A DNA stretch of 64,000 bases from Opisthocomus hoazin (GCF_030867145.1 NC_134440.1:9796001-9860000); one strand, 5' to 3'; counted from the stretch's first letter, positions 24,832 to 58,019 are shown. The notes: generated by a model from the letters alone, not told the origin. Program-made: numbers and translations.

Positions 24832-26401
24832 ATGCCGAGGGTCCCGCAGCCCCTCTCGCTCCTGGTCCTGCTCGTCCTCGCCACCACGGCCCGGGGACAG
24901 GCCGGTAGGTGCCCCCGTGGCCCCCCGCACCTTCCCGGTAGGACCAGTCTGCCCCAGTGCCCCGGTAGCAACCAACTGGGGGCAGAGAGGAAAGATCTGG
25001 GGGCACTTGCCTGCTGTCCCCAGCGTCCCCCCCGTGCCAGGTGCCCCCACGCTCTCCTGGGGACGGGTTGGCTGTGCCTGGGGTGGCTTCCACAGCACCC
25101 GAGGGACGGTGGGGAGGGGGTGGCTGTGAAGGCCTGCTGATGTCCCCTGGTGTCCCCTGGTGCTGGGCTCGGCACAGTGGGGACCCTGTGCCACGGGGTG
25201 GGGCTCCCCTGAAGCCATCCCCACGCTTGTTCCCATCTCTGTCCCCATCCTTGTCCCCATCCCCACCCCGTCTCCATCCCTGCCCCCATCTTCATCCCAT
25301 CCCCATCCTGCCCTCATCCCATCCCTGCCCCATCCTCATCCCATCCCTGTCCCCATCCCTGTCCCTGTCCCTGTCCCCGTTTCCCTGCGGTGCAGGCACC
25401 AGCCCCAAGGTCCTGCAGCCCTGGCTCGTCGGCCTCACGGCCATCGTCGTCTTCCTCTTCATCGTCTTCGTGCTCCTGCTCGCCAACCGGCTCTGGCAGA
25501 TCAGGATGGGCAGGTGACCGGCGCGGAGGGGTCGCACCAGCACCCGCCTCGGCTTGCGGGTCCGGCTGTGCCCGAGGCCGGGCGCAAGGTGCTGCGGGGT
25601 GGGGACGGGGCCGTCCCCGGGCACCGCTCAGCGCTCCTCTCCCTCGCAGGAAGCAGGGCCGGCTCCAGGAGACCCCGGGCGCTGACAGGTACCACGGCCC
25701 GCGGCGCCCACCGCTCCCGCCTCGGTTCCCCTGGGGACGGCCCGCGGGCTGCCGGGGCCATGCATGGCTTGGTGATGCCGCGTGTGGTCCATCGTGCCAT
25801 CCATGGCTTGGAGGTGCCATGTGTGGTGTGACGGTGCTGCGCATGGTCCATCGTGCCACACACGGCTTGGTAACACCATGCATGGTCCATCGTGCCATCC
25901 GTGGCTTGGAGGTGCCATGTGCAGTGTGATGGTGCCATCTGTGGTCCATCATGCCATCCATGGCTCGGTGGTGCCGCATGGGGTGTGGCGTGCTGCACGT
26001 GGTCCATTGTGCCATGCATGGCTTGGTGGTGCCATGTTTGGTGTGGCGGTGCCGCACGTGCTCCATCATGTCATGCATGGCTTGGAGGTGCCACATGTGG
26101 TGTGGCAGTGCCATGCGTGGTCCGTCACGCCATCCACAGCTCAGCGGTGCCACCCATGACTCGGTGGTGCCGTCCACGGCTCGGCGGTGCCGCGTGGGGC
26201 CCAGCGCACCCTTGGCCCGGCCGAAGGCGGCGGTGACAGCCGTGGTGCGCGGGCCAGGGTGCGCGGCGCGGGGGGCCGTGCCCGGCTCACACCTCTCCCC
26301 CCGGCAGCCTGGAGCACGCCGGCCACGCCAACCCGGCGGCCGAGTGGGACAGCGACCGGGAGAGCGACAGCGAGGAGCAGGGCAAGACCACGGCGCTGTG
26401 A
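24832..26401 (+). CDS. SMIM24: SMIM24, small integral membrane protein 24
   Basis: Four coding exons, 24832-24904, 25396-25513, 25650-25688 and 26308-26401, give 324 nt or 107 residues (human about 130). Residues 1-22 form a signal peptide (LSLLVLLVLATTARG). A short ectodomain precedes the single transmembrane helix at about 33-55, whose flank PWLVGLTAIVVFLFIVFVLL and the following ANRLW are the family hallmark. The cytosolic tail is hydrophilic and acidic (WDSDRESDSEEQGKTTAL). It is a type I membrane microprotein of apical epithelia in mammals; its molecular role is not established. All splice sites are GT-AG and phases agree. The tail is shorter and less lysine-rich than I recall for the human protein. 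The gene converges with NFIC. Confidence 0.9.
25215..25385. repeat. CCCAT/CCCTGT simple repeat in SMIM24 intron 1
   Basis: The intron just before exon 2 is built of short variants of CCCCATCC and CCCTGTCC. It provides a long pyrimidine-rich tract ahead of the acceptor at 25395. Low complexity, no fixed copy unit. Confidence 0.7.
25764..26200. repeat. VNTR-like minisatellite in SMIM24 intron 3
   Basis: Diverged copies of a module reading ATGGCTTGGTGGTGCCATG and GTGGTCCATCGTGCCATCC alternate, with spacings of about 39 and 60 bases, for some 430 bases. Near-complete reading of the frames on both strands is a by-product of the repeat. It fills most of the intron between the third and fourth coding exons. 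Confidence 0.8.
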
Positions 26402-26539
26402 GGTGGTGGCTGTCCCCTGCCCGCCCGCTGCCAGCCCTGGGACCCCCGGGCGGGCACCGCGCCCTCAGCCCATCCGCGGGGCGCGATCTGTGATGGATTT
26501 TGCCCGCAGCGAGGGTCCCCTCCTGTACCCCAACACCCC

Positions 26540-26545
26540 AGTAAA
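26540..26545 (+). terminator. SMIM24: Likely SMIM24 polyadenylation signal (variant AGTAAA)
   Basis: AGTAAA, a common weak variant, lies 139 bases after the SMIM24 stop and is followed by GT-rich sequence near 26570. No canonical AATAAA was seen nearby. Confidence 0.5.
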
Positions 26546-27150
26546 TGTCCCAGCCTGCCCTAGTGTCATGCGTCTGGTGTCACCGTGCTGGGGACGGGGC
26601 TGTCCCGCGGCCCCCGGGTGCGGGGACACCCCTGGGTGCCACCAGGGCAGGGACAATGGCGGGGTCGCGGCGTGCGATGGGCCGCGGGGCCTCAGCGACC
26701 TGGGGGACGGCGTCCGGCCCTGCCGCTGCCCCCCGACCCCGGTGTCCTCCCCATGGCGGGGGTTCTGGGGGAGCAGGGTCAGTCCTGTCCCCCCCGGCCG
26801 GCCCGCGCAGCTCTGGGGATGGGGACACTGCGGGGGGCCAGCGATGTCACACGTGTGAGGGCGACGATGTCACCCAGGCGAGGCCACGACGTCACGTGCG
26901 TGCGGTGCCGATGTCACACGGCCGAGGCCTCGACGCAGCGGAGGCGGCCGACGCGTGCGTCCCCCGTGAGCCCGCGGCTGCCCCCCGGTGTGCCTCTCCC
27001 CACGGGTCCCCCGGTGCTGCCCCCCCACCCCGGGCCGGGGGCACCCACTGCCCGCAGCAGCTCTGCTCCAGTGCCCCCAGTGCCCCCCAGTCCCCCCCGG
27101 CCGTGCCTCAGTTTCCCCGGCAGCGAAGGACGGGCGGAGGCAGGCTGGAG
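26546..27150. other. Spacer between the convergent ends of SMIM24 and NFIC
   Basis: About 600 bases of GC-rich DNA with several ATGTCAC direct repeats (26845-26915) and one copy of the dispersed motif GTGCCTCAGTTTCCCC at 27103. No gene seen. Confidence 0.45.
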
Positions 27151-27945
27151 TTGAAGCATAGCTTGTTAATTTTTTATACATTTTTTTTTTTGTCTTTTTT
27201 TTCTTTTCTTTTTTAAATTTTTTTTAGTGTGTGTGTGTCAGTTTTTTGTTTTTTTTTTTTTTTTTTTTCTTCTTTTTTGTCTCTTTTTCTCTTTTTTGCA
27301 TAGGGGAGGGGGGGAACCACCAAAAAAAAAAACCCAACAGAAAAAAAAACCCAAAACAAAACAAAAGAACCGAAAAAAAAAAAAAGCCCCCCCCGCCCCC
27401 CCGGTCCGTAGCCCGGGCAGTGGCTGCAGGAGGCTGCGTACAGCGGGATAATCGCGATAGCGGGCGGACCAGGGGGCGAGCGGGGGGGGGGGGCACGGCC
27501 GGGGGTCGCCCCGGCTCGCGGCCCCGGTGCGTCACGGCTGTGGGAAGCGGGAGCACCCGGCGGGGGGGCTGGGGTGAGGGGGGGACACCGGAGGGGCTGC
27601 CCCCCCCGCGGCCCCTCTGGGGGGCTTTGGCCGCTCTTTGCCCGGAGGGGGGGGTGGGGTGTCCCGTGTCGCCCCCCACCCCCCCGCCCCCCCCGTCCAC
27701 CTCCGCTCCCGCAGACATCGCGCGGGGCACCCGCGGCGGGTGGGGGGGGGGGGTCACGGGTGCCATCGGGGGACACACACACACCCAGGGGTGCTGCTGC
27801 GGGGGCGGGGGGCCCCCAGGGGTGCCGTTGCGGGGGGGGGGGGGACACAGAAAGCAACAATTCCAAACTCAGTACAAAAAAACCCCACCCGAGCAGAAAG
27901 AACGGAGCCACCGAGCAACGAGACGTACACCCAGAGACAGGGCTC

Positions 27946-27972
27946 ATATATATATATTTTTATATATATATA
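27946..27972. repeat. (TA)n microsatellite in the NFIC 3' UTR
   Basis: Two runs of alternating TA separated by a short T tract. They stand out in the GC-rich surroundings. Confidence 0.85.
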
Positions 27973-29979
27973 TCCTTTGCGGTTTAAAGTACCTTAACTG
28001 CGCGCGGGCCCCCCCGCAGCCCCCCGCAGCCCGTGCCGTGCGGGGGATCCGGATCCGTGCGGGATTGGGACCCCCCCGGCCGCAGCCAGACCCCGGGGGG
28101 GGGCCGCAGGGCAGCGAACCCCGCGGGAGCCCCGGGCGCGGTGATTGTCCAGAGGCCCCCCCGAGCCCCCCCGGAGCATCCCCAGGGATGCCCCCCCCCC
28201 CCTTCCCCCCCCCCGCTTTGCGGCCACCGAGCCCGAAGCCGCGGGGGGGGGGGGTGTTCATAAAAAAGAAGGGAGAACGATTAAGAACCAAAAATAAAAA
28301 GAATAAACATTAGTGGTCGGCCCCCCGGCCCCGGAGCCCCCCCGCCCCGGTGCCCCCCCCCCGGGGCAGTTTGCATATTCCCTTTGGGCAGAGCGGGGGG
28401 CGCGGGGGTCGGGGGCGCAGTGCAAAGACCCCGGGGCGGGGGGGTGGGCGGTGGAGGGGCCCGGACCCCCAGGGGAAGCCCCCGACCCCCCCCCCGCTGT
28501 CCCCTCCGGGCGGGGGGGGCGTCGAGCTGAGTCTTTTTTGCCTTGTTTTTAACAATGGTTTAAGGTGCTTTTCTTGCCGAGGGCGGGTTCTGGGGGGGCT
28601 GCGGGCCCCGGGGGGGGGGGGGGAGGAGGCAGCAAAGGGAGGGGGGGGTGCACCCACCCAGCCCGGTCGGTGCCCCCGCGGGGCCGGGGCTGCCGGGGGA
28701 GGGGGCCCAGGCCCGAGGGGCGCCAGCGCCCCTCGCCCCCCCGCGCCCCCCCCGCCGCCGCTCACCGCCGAGAAACGCTGTTTGAAATCCGCTTTTCGTT
28801 CCCGTTTTGCCCGGAGCGGCTCCTCCTCCGGCCTCAAAGCCCTCTCAAACCCTTTTTCTTTTTTTCTCTTTTTTCCCCCAATTTTCTCTCCTTTTTTTTC
28901 CCCGCTCTCTTCGTGCAGCCGCCCCCCCGCCCCCCCCGCCTTGCATTGCCCTTGCAGAGATCAATCCTGCGCCTTGCATAAAGGGGAGTCTCCCCGGGAT
29001 GAGCCCCCCCCCGCCGCCCCGTGGGACCCCCCCAAACCGCGCCGGGGGGCGAGACACCCCCCCCCCCAATACTTTCGGACACCAAAAAAAATTTTTAAAA
29101 AATTAAAAAATCCCGTTGGACGACGACGTTTCCTCCTCGCGCAGCGCGGGCCCCCCCCCCCCCCCCCCCAATCGGTGTCACGACCGCGTCGGTGCTCAGC
29201 CGGGAGGGGCCGCGGGGGGGGGGCTCTCGGCCGGCAGGACCCTTGGGTTTTAAGGCAAAGTCTGGATTTTTGGGGGGTGTCGGGACCCCGGAGATGAAGC
29301 CGAGGGGGACGGCGGTGGGGAGGGGGCTGCGACCCCCCCCCCCCGACAGCGGCCCTGGGCGGGGGGCACAGCTACATTCACACGGTCCCACTCCTGTCAC
29401 GACAGCAGCTGGGCTCAGCCCCCCCCGGCCCTGCGCCCCCCCGAGAGCCAGTGAAACACGGGGGGGGTCCCCCAAGGGCTGGGGGGGGATGCTGTGGCCC
29501 CCCCCGTCAGGGGGTCAGCCATGGGGGTCTCCAGCCCCGTCCTTCCCGCGGGGACCCCGACCACATCCTCGTCCACCCTGCTGTGCCCGGACGCCTGGGT
29601 CCCCCCGAGCACTGGCGGGGGGCTCTGACCTGGGGGGTGGTCTCTGACCCGGGGAGGTGTCTCTGACCTGGGGGGGGTCTCTGACCCGGGGAGGGGGGGT
29701 CTCTGACCCGGAGGGGGAGTCTCTGACCCGGGGGGAGGGGGTCCCTGCCGCCTCCCCCCTCACTGCCTTTGGTTGCTGCAAGCAGAAAAACAAAAGAACC
29801 CCCCCAAAAGGGAAGGAAAATACCCCCCCCCCGCCCCGAGAGGCACAGCCAGGGGGTCGCCGCCCCCCCCGGCCCCCCCGGCCCCCCCGAGCGGCTATTG
29901 CATATTCCGGTGCGTTGGCGCAGAGGGTGCAGCGGTGACCAACTGGAAGACGTTTCCGAGGGAGAAAATCGGTTAAAAA

Positions 29980-30015
29980 ACAATAATAACAATAATAATA
30001 ATAATAATAATAATA
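29980..30015. repeat. (AAT)n microsatellite in the NFIC 3' UTR
   Basis: About eleven AAT-type units, slightly interrupted by one AAC, on the plus strand (ATT on the sense strand). Confidence 0.85.
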
Positions 30016-30407
30016 CGAGAGAGAAAAGGGACTTTTTTCCGGCCGCGCAGAAGCCATGCAGGGGGCGGGGGGGGGCGGCCGCCGCGGCCCCCCCGGCCCC
30101 CCGGGTGCGGGACCCCCGCGCTGCCCGGGGCCAAGGCACATCATGTGGTAGAAAACTTCGTGCAAATTAGGAAAACATGGCATATTTTTTTTTTCTTCTT
30201 GCGGTTTTTTTCCTTTTTACGGCTTTTTTTTTTTCCTTTTCTAGAGATTTTTTTGTTTGTTTTTTTTTGGTTTTTTTTCTCGTCTTTTTTTTTTTTATCT
30301 CTCTTGCTGAGGGGAAGGGAGAGCCGGTTACTACAGTCGGCCATGCACAGCGTCAGCAGCGCGGCTGGGCGAGCCAGGTCACCAGACCCTGTCGAAGCAC
30401 CATGCAC

Positions 30408-30413
30408 TTTATT
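30408..30413 (-). terminator. NFIC: Candidate NFIC polyadenylation signal
   Basis: AATAAA on the minus strand, next to non-repetitive sequence, about 2.6 kb after the stop. A second AATAAA at 30713-30708 lies inside a T-rich (plus strand) tandem repeat and is less specific. Which one is used cannot be told. Confidence 0.45.
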
Positions 30414-30539
30414 TGTCTTTAGTTTTTTTTTGTCTTTTTCTTTTTTTTTTCTTTATGTGTTTCTTTTCTCAGGTCTTAAAAAAAAAACAGGTTTCCCTCT
30501 CCGCCAAGCGCTTTTTTGTTGGGTTTTTTTATTCTTTTT

Positions 30540-30850
30540 TTTTTTTTTTTGTGGGTTTTTCTCCTTTTCTTGTCCTTTATATTTTTTTTTTTTCCGTGGG
30601 TTTTGCTCCTTTTCATGTCATTTTAGTTTTTTTTTTCCGTGTTTTTTTTTTCTCCTTTTCTTGTCCTTTATATTTTTTTCCATGGGTTTTGCTCCTTTTC
30701 TCATCCATTTATTTTTTTTTTCCGTGGGTTTTTCTCCTTTGATTTGCCTTTATATTTTTTTTTTCCGTGGGTTTTGCTCCTTTTCTCGGCCTTTTAATTT
30801 TTTTGTTTTCCGTGAGTTTTCCTCCTTTTCTTGGCCTTTTTGATTATTTT
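30540..30850. repeat. T-rich minisatellite, unit about 45 bases, NFIC 3' UTR
   Basis: Six or seven diverged copies of a module reading CCGTGGGTTTTGCTCCTTTT followed by a variable word (CTTGTCC, CATGTCA, CTCATCC) and a long T run. On the NFIC sense strand this is A-rich and contains AATAAA once and TATAAA several times, so it could offer repeated weak polyadenylation sites. Confidence 0.75.
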
Positions 30851-31799
30851 CTGTCCCTGGGCTCCCCTGCGTCAGCCCTTTCCCCGGCGGGCAGGATCGG
30901 GCCCCGCTGCCCCGTCCCGGGGGGGGGGGGGGGCGGGGGGGTCGGTGGGACGCGGGAGGCGGTGCCGGTGGTCCCGGGGGGCTCTGGGTGCCGGGGAGGG
31001 GGGGGGCGGCGGTGGTCCCCCGCTCCCGGACGTCCCGCAGCGGCTGCTCCCCGTCGTCACCCGTGGGGGGTCCCCTGGGGCGGGGGTCCCGGGGGGGGGG
31101 GCCACGCGTGGGACCAGTCTCCTCCGTGGCTGCCGGCGTCTCGCTGGGGCCGCCGGGTGCCTTCGTCCCCCCGCCCTCCTCCTCCTCCTCCTCCTCCCGG
31201 CCGCCGCTGGGCCCCCCCCTAAGGCACTGCCACGTCCCGCGGCCCCGGCCGCGCCGCGATCGCGGGGGACGGGGCTGCCCGGGGGGCTCCCCCCGCCGGG
31301 GGTCCTGGGGGGGGCCGGGCCCCCTCCCCGCCGCGGTTCAGGCACTTGTGCGGGGCCGGGGGGGCCGGGCCGCTCCGCGGGCGCCTTCTCTCCATCCTTT
31401 TGCATCCAAAAAAAAAAACCCCAAAAAACCCCAAACCAGCCGCCCCGGCAAGCCAGTGCCGGGGGCTCCTCTTCCTCTCCTCCTCCTCCTCCTCTTCCTC
31501 CTCCTTTTTTGTGATTTCTTTTTTTCTTTTCTTCTTTTTTTTTTTCTTTTTGACGATTCCCTCTTAAAAAGTGCATTTCCTACAAAATGTGCAACACGAG
31601 CGCACCCCCCTCTCGCCACCCACCCGGCCACAGGCACGCAGAGCCCCCCCGCGCCGCCCCCCCCGGCCCCGCGGGACCCCGGCGCGGGGACACGCGGGGG
31701 GACACACGGGGGGACACGGGGGCCGCGGCACAGTGGGGCGAGGACGGCATCGCAGTGGGACGGCGAGCGGCACCGTGGCCCGACGGCGGCAACCCGGGT

Positions 31800-32225
31800 G
31801 CCCACGCGGGAATCGGGGTGCCACCGGGGCGGCGGTGGCAGCGTCCCCACGCCGTGTCCCCACGAGAATTGGGGTGCCACCGGGGCGGCGGTGGCAGCGT
31901 CCCCACACCGTGTCCCCGCAGGAATCGGGGTGCCACCGGGGCAGCGGTGTCAGCGTCCCCGCGCCATGTCCCCGCAGGAATCGGGGTGCCACCGGGGCGG
32001 CAGTGGCAGCGTCCCCACACCGTGTCCCCGCAGGAATCGGGGTGCCACCGGGGCGGCAGTGGCAGCGTCCCCGCGCCGTGTTCCCGCAGGAATCGGGGTG
32101 CCACCGGGGCGGCAGTGGCAGCGTCCCCGCGCCGTGTTCCCGCAGGAATCGGGGTGCCACCGGGGCGGTGGTGGCAGCGTCCCCACACTGTGTCCCTGCG
32201 GGAATCAGGGTGACACCGCCGCTGC
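31800..32225. repeat. 56-base minisatellite, about 7.5 copies
   Basis: The word GGGGTGCCACCGGGGC recurs at exactly 56-base steps (starts near 31815, 31871, 31927, 31983, 32039, 32095, 32151, with a weaker copy at 32207). Copies differ by only a few bases. The period is not a multiple of three, so the long open frames over it change phase and are not genes. It lies in the presumptive NFIC 3' UTR. Confidence 0.92.
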
Positions 32226-32863
32226 GCCCGTCTCCAGCCGTGCCCAGGCGGGTGCCATGGCCCAGGCCCCCGCTCCTGTGACACCCGCTTGTGCCAAGCT
32301 GAGCCGGCCACCGCGTCACCGCGTCACCCACAGCTCGGCGTCGCCCATCCCCAAGGCGCAGTCGTGGCACGGCGCAGCGCGTCGCCCCGACGTTGGGGAC
32401 CGGCGGCAGGAGGAGGTGTCCCCCCTGTCCCCCCACCCCGCCGCGCCCCACCTGGGCCCCGGGGCCCCCCCAGAGTCTGCGTGGGGCCGGGGGGTGGCAG
32501 GGTGGGGGGGGGGGGTTTGATCTTTTCTACTCACGTAGAGGCAAGAACGGGAGAGTCCGGAGCTGTTTGCATATCCAAGCGCCGGCAGGGCCCTGGCGCC
32601 GCAGCCCCGCTGCCGCTCCGGGAGGCATCGCCAGCACGAGTTGTGTCAGGTCTCAGCGCGGCGCTGGCCGACAGGGCAAATAATAGTGTTTTTTTTTTTT
32701 CTTATTTTCCTGTTTCTTTGTTTTATGGCGGGTCGCCGGGGTGGGGGGAAAATCCTCTTGGGATGGGTTGTTTGGTGGTTTTTTTTTTTTTCATTTTTAA
32801 AAAAGTTTGACCCTTTTCTTTCTTCCTTTCCCTCGCGCTTTCCTTCAGGTGTGGGTTTTGCTT

Positions 32864-32890
32864 GTCGTCGTCGTCGTCGTCGTCGTCGTC
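32864..32890. repeat. (GTC)9 microsatellite close to the NFIC stop
   Basis: Nine pure GTC units on the plus strand (GAC on the sense strand), about 125 bases after the NFIC stop codon in the terminal exon. Confidence 0.9.
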
Positions 32891-33015
32891 AGCGTCGTGA
32901 GTCCGCGCTCTCCGTCGTCACCGCAAGGCTGGGCCTGGTGCTCGGGAACGGGGATTTTCCTCTGGGGGTGCCTAAAGCAGAGGAGAAGGGAGGCGAAGGG
33001 GCGGCACGGCGGCGG

Positions 33016-53912
<20,897 letters not shown>

Positions 53913-56900
53913 TCACCTCCAGCTGAGCCCCCCCAACCCCACCCCACGGCGGCGGGGGAGCCCGCGGGGACCTGCTGGGGCCATCGCCGCCGGGCTGGGC
54001 TGCATCACCCACCGGGGACTGGGTGCACACCCACCGGGGACGGGATGCACACCCACCGGCTATGGGGACCCCCCAGCAGCAGGTACCCCACCCCGGCAGC
54101 CCCCCACAGACCCCTCCGGTGGCCGCGCTCCCACGCCAACGCCCCAGCAGCGGTGCCGAGGCCGTACCGGAGCCGGCGGTGCCATGGAGCGGTCGGCACC
54201 CGCGTGAGCCACGCCGCCTCAGCAGCACCCGGACCCTCTCCCCGTCCCACCCAGGCGCGCCGGGATCTGCTCCCAGGAGGCGCAGAAATCCCGCCGGGCA
54301 TCGCGCCCGCCGCGGCCGCCATGCCGGTGACAGGCGCTTCCGGACCGCGGCCCCCAAGGGAGGGGTCCGTCCCCCCCCCCCCAGCATCCCGGGCGCTCCC
54401 ACACCGGCTGCGGGGGCCTCGGGCTTCTCCACTCCCTTCGGACCATCGGGAAATTCCCCCAGTTTGGCCCAGTTGCGGCCAGCCCGGCGGCTGGCGCCCG
54501 GCCCGGCGCACGAGGCGTGCTCTGACCGCCTTTTTCCATTTGGCAAGCGCTGCTGGACGCGTCCAGCCCCGAAAGAAAACAAGGAAAGCGCATCCCTCTC
54601 CCCGGCCCCTCCTTCCCGCAATCCCACTTTTTTTTCTTCCCCAGATTGGAAAATCAGTGCTTCCCGGTCGGGGGGGCCCAGAACCCCCCCGGAGCACGGA
54701 GAGGGGTCGGCAGCCCTCCCAGCAGCGACTGGCACCGCTCGGCAAACGGCAGCGAGAGGGCCAAGCATCGCCGCGCGTGGCCAGGGCGGCAGCAAGCCGG
54801 TGTCCCAGGGCAGGATTTGGCCCTCGGGGTCCCTCCTGATGATGATGATGAGGAGGAAGAGGCCCAGCTCGGTGCCCAAGTCCCACCGGAGGCTGGCGGG
54901 GCTGGTGGGGGGTGGCTGGCGGCGGCTGTCACCGTGCCGCAGGGTCGTGCCGTGGTTGCCCTCCCAGTGGGGACGGTGCCCAGGGCAGGCGCTGGCCGGG
55001 GAAGGGACTGGGGAGGCGGCCGTGGGTGGGAGCCGGGGAGGACGGAGCCCGGCAGCGGGACGGGGCGAGCGGCTGCGGGGACAGCGGTGCCCCGCGCGCC
55101 CCAGCGCAGCGTCGCCAGAGCAGCCCTGTCCCGGAGTGACCCCGCTTGGAGGCAGCAGCGTCCTCGGGGTGGGCTCCCGGCAGGGTCCCCGCTCGGCCCC
55201 GAGCCCAGCCCAGATCCCAAACCAGCCCCTGCACGGCCCCCTCGAGACCCCAGACCCGCTCCCCCGGCACGGACCCTGCTCGCAGCCAGCACAGGCACCC
55301 GGCGCGGCCCCTCGTGCCCCCTGCGCCGGCGTCCCCCGTGCAGACCCCGCTGTGACCCGGCACCCCACAGACCCCGCTGTCCCCTGAACCCGGCACGGGT
55401 GCCACAACCGCCAGCACCAACCTCCAGCACAGCCCCACTGACCCCCCCAAACCCCGCCAAGCACAGACCTCGCTCTTTGCCAGCGCAGACCCCACCACCC
55501 CGGCACAGACCCCGCCGTCCCCGGGAGCCGACAGCCACCGCTCTGCACCCGGCTTCACCAGCACCGCGATGCCACGGGCGTCCCCCCAACACCCCACGAG
55601 GGACGGGGGACCCACCCCACCCCTAGGGACCCACCCTCGCTGGGGAACCCACCCCACCCCTGGGGACCCAGCCCCGCACGGGGACCCATCCCGACCCCGG
55701 GGACCCACGCCTGCCCGGGGGTCTCCTCCTGCCAGGGGCACCCGTCGCTGCCCCGGGGACCCCCCCTCAGCGGGCGGCTGCAGCCCGGCGGCCGCAGGGG
55801 CCGGTTCCCCCCCCCCCAGCAGCAGCCACTAATTCGGCGCAGCTGGGCGAGGGCTGGGCATGTGTCTTAGATCAGGGAGCAAGGTCAAAGCGAAGTAAGA
55901 CAGGAGCTGAAAAAAGCAGCAGCGAGTTCCAAAACCAATCCCTGGCCGGGGCGGCGGGCGGCGGATCTTCCTTGGTGGCCGCTTACTCAGGCGAGCCCTA
56001 CAAACCGCCGCCATCCCCCGGCCCCTGCCGCCATCGCCCGGCCCCGCCACCCTCCCCGGGCGGCCGGCAGCAAGGCCGGGGGACGCTGCGCTGTCGTCCC
56101 CGGCCCCCACCCAGGGCACCGCTGCGGGGATGTCGGCCGACAGCCAGGTTATCCTCGTCGGGGGAGGCAGCACCCTTGGGTGCTGCTCGGTGCCCGGCCA
56201 CGGGGCGGCAAGCGCAAGCCCTGGTTTCTGGGGGGCTCTGCGCCGGCTTTGACCCCCCCGCCATGGTGCTGAGGATGTTCAGACCCCACAGGGACCAACC
56301 TCTGGGACCCCCCAGACACCCGCAGGATGCGGGAGCCCCCGTGGCCCTGGGTGCCCCTGCAGCCACCACGGCCACCCCACCCCCAGGATTACGGCGGGAC
56401 GGGAGCTGCGCCCAAAGCCGATCAGCCGCGCCGACAACTTTCCCTCCCGCCCGGCTTATCCCGCGCCGAGTTAAGCCGCTTTAGCCAGGGCCAGGCGAGG
56501 GTGGTCGGGGGGCACCAGGACAGCCATGGGACGGGTGGGACGGCTGCAGCGGGGTGTGAGGGGATGAGCTGGAGGACTTGGGGACCGTCCCCGCACCCTG
56601 CACCCCCGCCACACCGCCAGCAGCCAGCGAGCCCCGCGGCCAGGCACATCGCCGCGGCCGACACCGGCCGGCTTCGCGCCCAGCTCCGCGGCGGAACGCG
56701 AGGGCTGGGACGCGCCTGCCGGCTGCCCCCGTCCCGGCTCCCAGCAGCACGCCGCGCCGGCACAGGGCTGGTTAAGTGCTGCTCCGGCTGTTTCTCCTTC
56801 GCGGGGCTGGGAAGCGGAGACGTGCTGCAATACCCCAGACGGGGCTGCTCCCGGGGCATTTCCGGACGGGAATCTGGCAGCGGAGCCTGCGCTTGGGCCC

Positions 56901-58019
56901 CATCCAGCCCGGGCTTGCAAAGCCCCGCGACCCGGGGAGGAGCGCGCCTGCGTCGGGGCGCAGCCGCCCCCGCACAGGGGCCTGCTCGCACCCCCTTCCA
57001 GCGACCGCCGAGGCGCCGACTTTCCGCACCAGACGCTGCGAGGGGAAACTGAGGCACGGGTCCTGGTGTCAGTCCCGCCGCGGAGCGCGGAGGGGAAGGA
57101 GCGATGCTCCACGTGGAGCCGGGCACACCGTGCCAGGATGAACTCCTCCGGCAGCCTGGGTGTCGGCAGTGCCAGGGAGCTGTGGGGGCAGAGACCCCCG
57201 TGCCCCTGCCCATCCCCACCGGCGCGGCCAGCACTGGGGGTCTGCACCCCGGCTGCTCGGCCGCGGTGGGTGTCGGTGCCCCCCACCCCGGGGACAGCGG
57301 GGGATGCTCTGTGCCGCGCCGGGGCACAGCGCCAGGCACCGGCACCGCGCACCCCGCGCTCGAGCACCTCGCCCAAACGGGTCGGGCTCGGCGAAACAGC
57401 CTGGGTTTTCCAAGGAAAAAATGTTTCCTCGGGAAATTCCCGAGCGGTTTTCATGGGGGTGGAGGGGTGGGTGGTGAGTGGGGGGCAGAGGAAGAGGAGG
57501 GGGACGGGAGGGCTCTGTCACCCCGGCAGCAGGTTTGCTCCCCACCAGCACAGCCCTGGTCCCAGCACAGCGCGACGCAATCCCGATGCCACCCCGACGC
57601 CGTCCCCATGGCGGGCAGGGAGTGACGCGGGGTGACCTCGCCGCACCCCGACCCTGCAGGGACCACCCAGGGTTTGCTCAGCCCCCCCGCCAGCCGCCGC
57701 ACACCCCCAAACCGCCGCCAGCTCCCGCCAGGCCTCGCTCCCTGCGGCCGCACGAGCCCGGGCAGGGGCTGGCACGTTCGGCGCCGGGCACCGTGCCGCC
57801 ATGGGAAGCCGTGGCACGGCGGCGCGGGAGGACGCAGCTAGAGACATTCTGGCAGTCCCGAAAATCCGCAATCCCAGCACCCGACAGGGGCACGGCGGGA
57901 CCCTGCTGCTGGCCCCAGCCGCGGCTTCCCCTCGCCAGAGCCCACGGGCGCCCGCGGCACGGCCGCAACGCTCTCGCGAAGCCGCCGGCAGCCGCTTCCT
58001 AACTGCCCGCCGCAGCGGC

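Larger units (their letters stand above)
27151..33015 (-). other. NFIC: NFIC 3' UTR (presumptive, long)
   Basis: After the NFIC stop at 33016 the minus strand continues with no further gene for almost 6 kb. Mammalian NFIC also has a several-kilobase 3' UTR. The stretch mixes A-rich (sense) tracts with non-repetitive islands that look conserved, for instance around 28.95, 29.38, 29.93 and 30.15 kb. Sense-strand AATAAA occurs at 30713-30708 and 30413-30408. Beyond 30.4 kb the same style of islands continues to about 27.15 kb, so a longer form is likely. The 3' end is therefore uncertain. It contains the 56-base minisatellite, a T-rich 45-base repeat, (TA)n, (AAT)n and (GTC)n tracts. Confidence 0.55.

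Noticed and set aside
31800-32225. CRISPR-like direct repeat array
   Set aside because: Units are contiguous 56-mers without unique spacers, in a vertebrate 3' UTR. It is a minisatellite.
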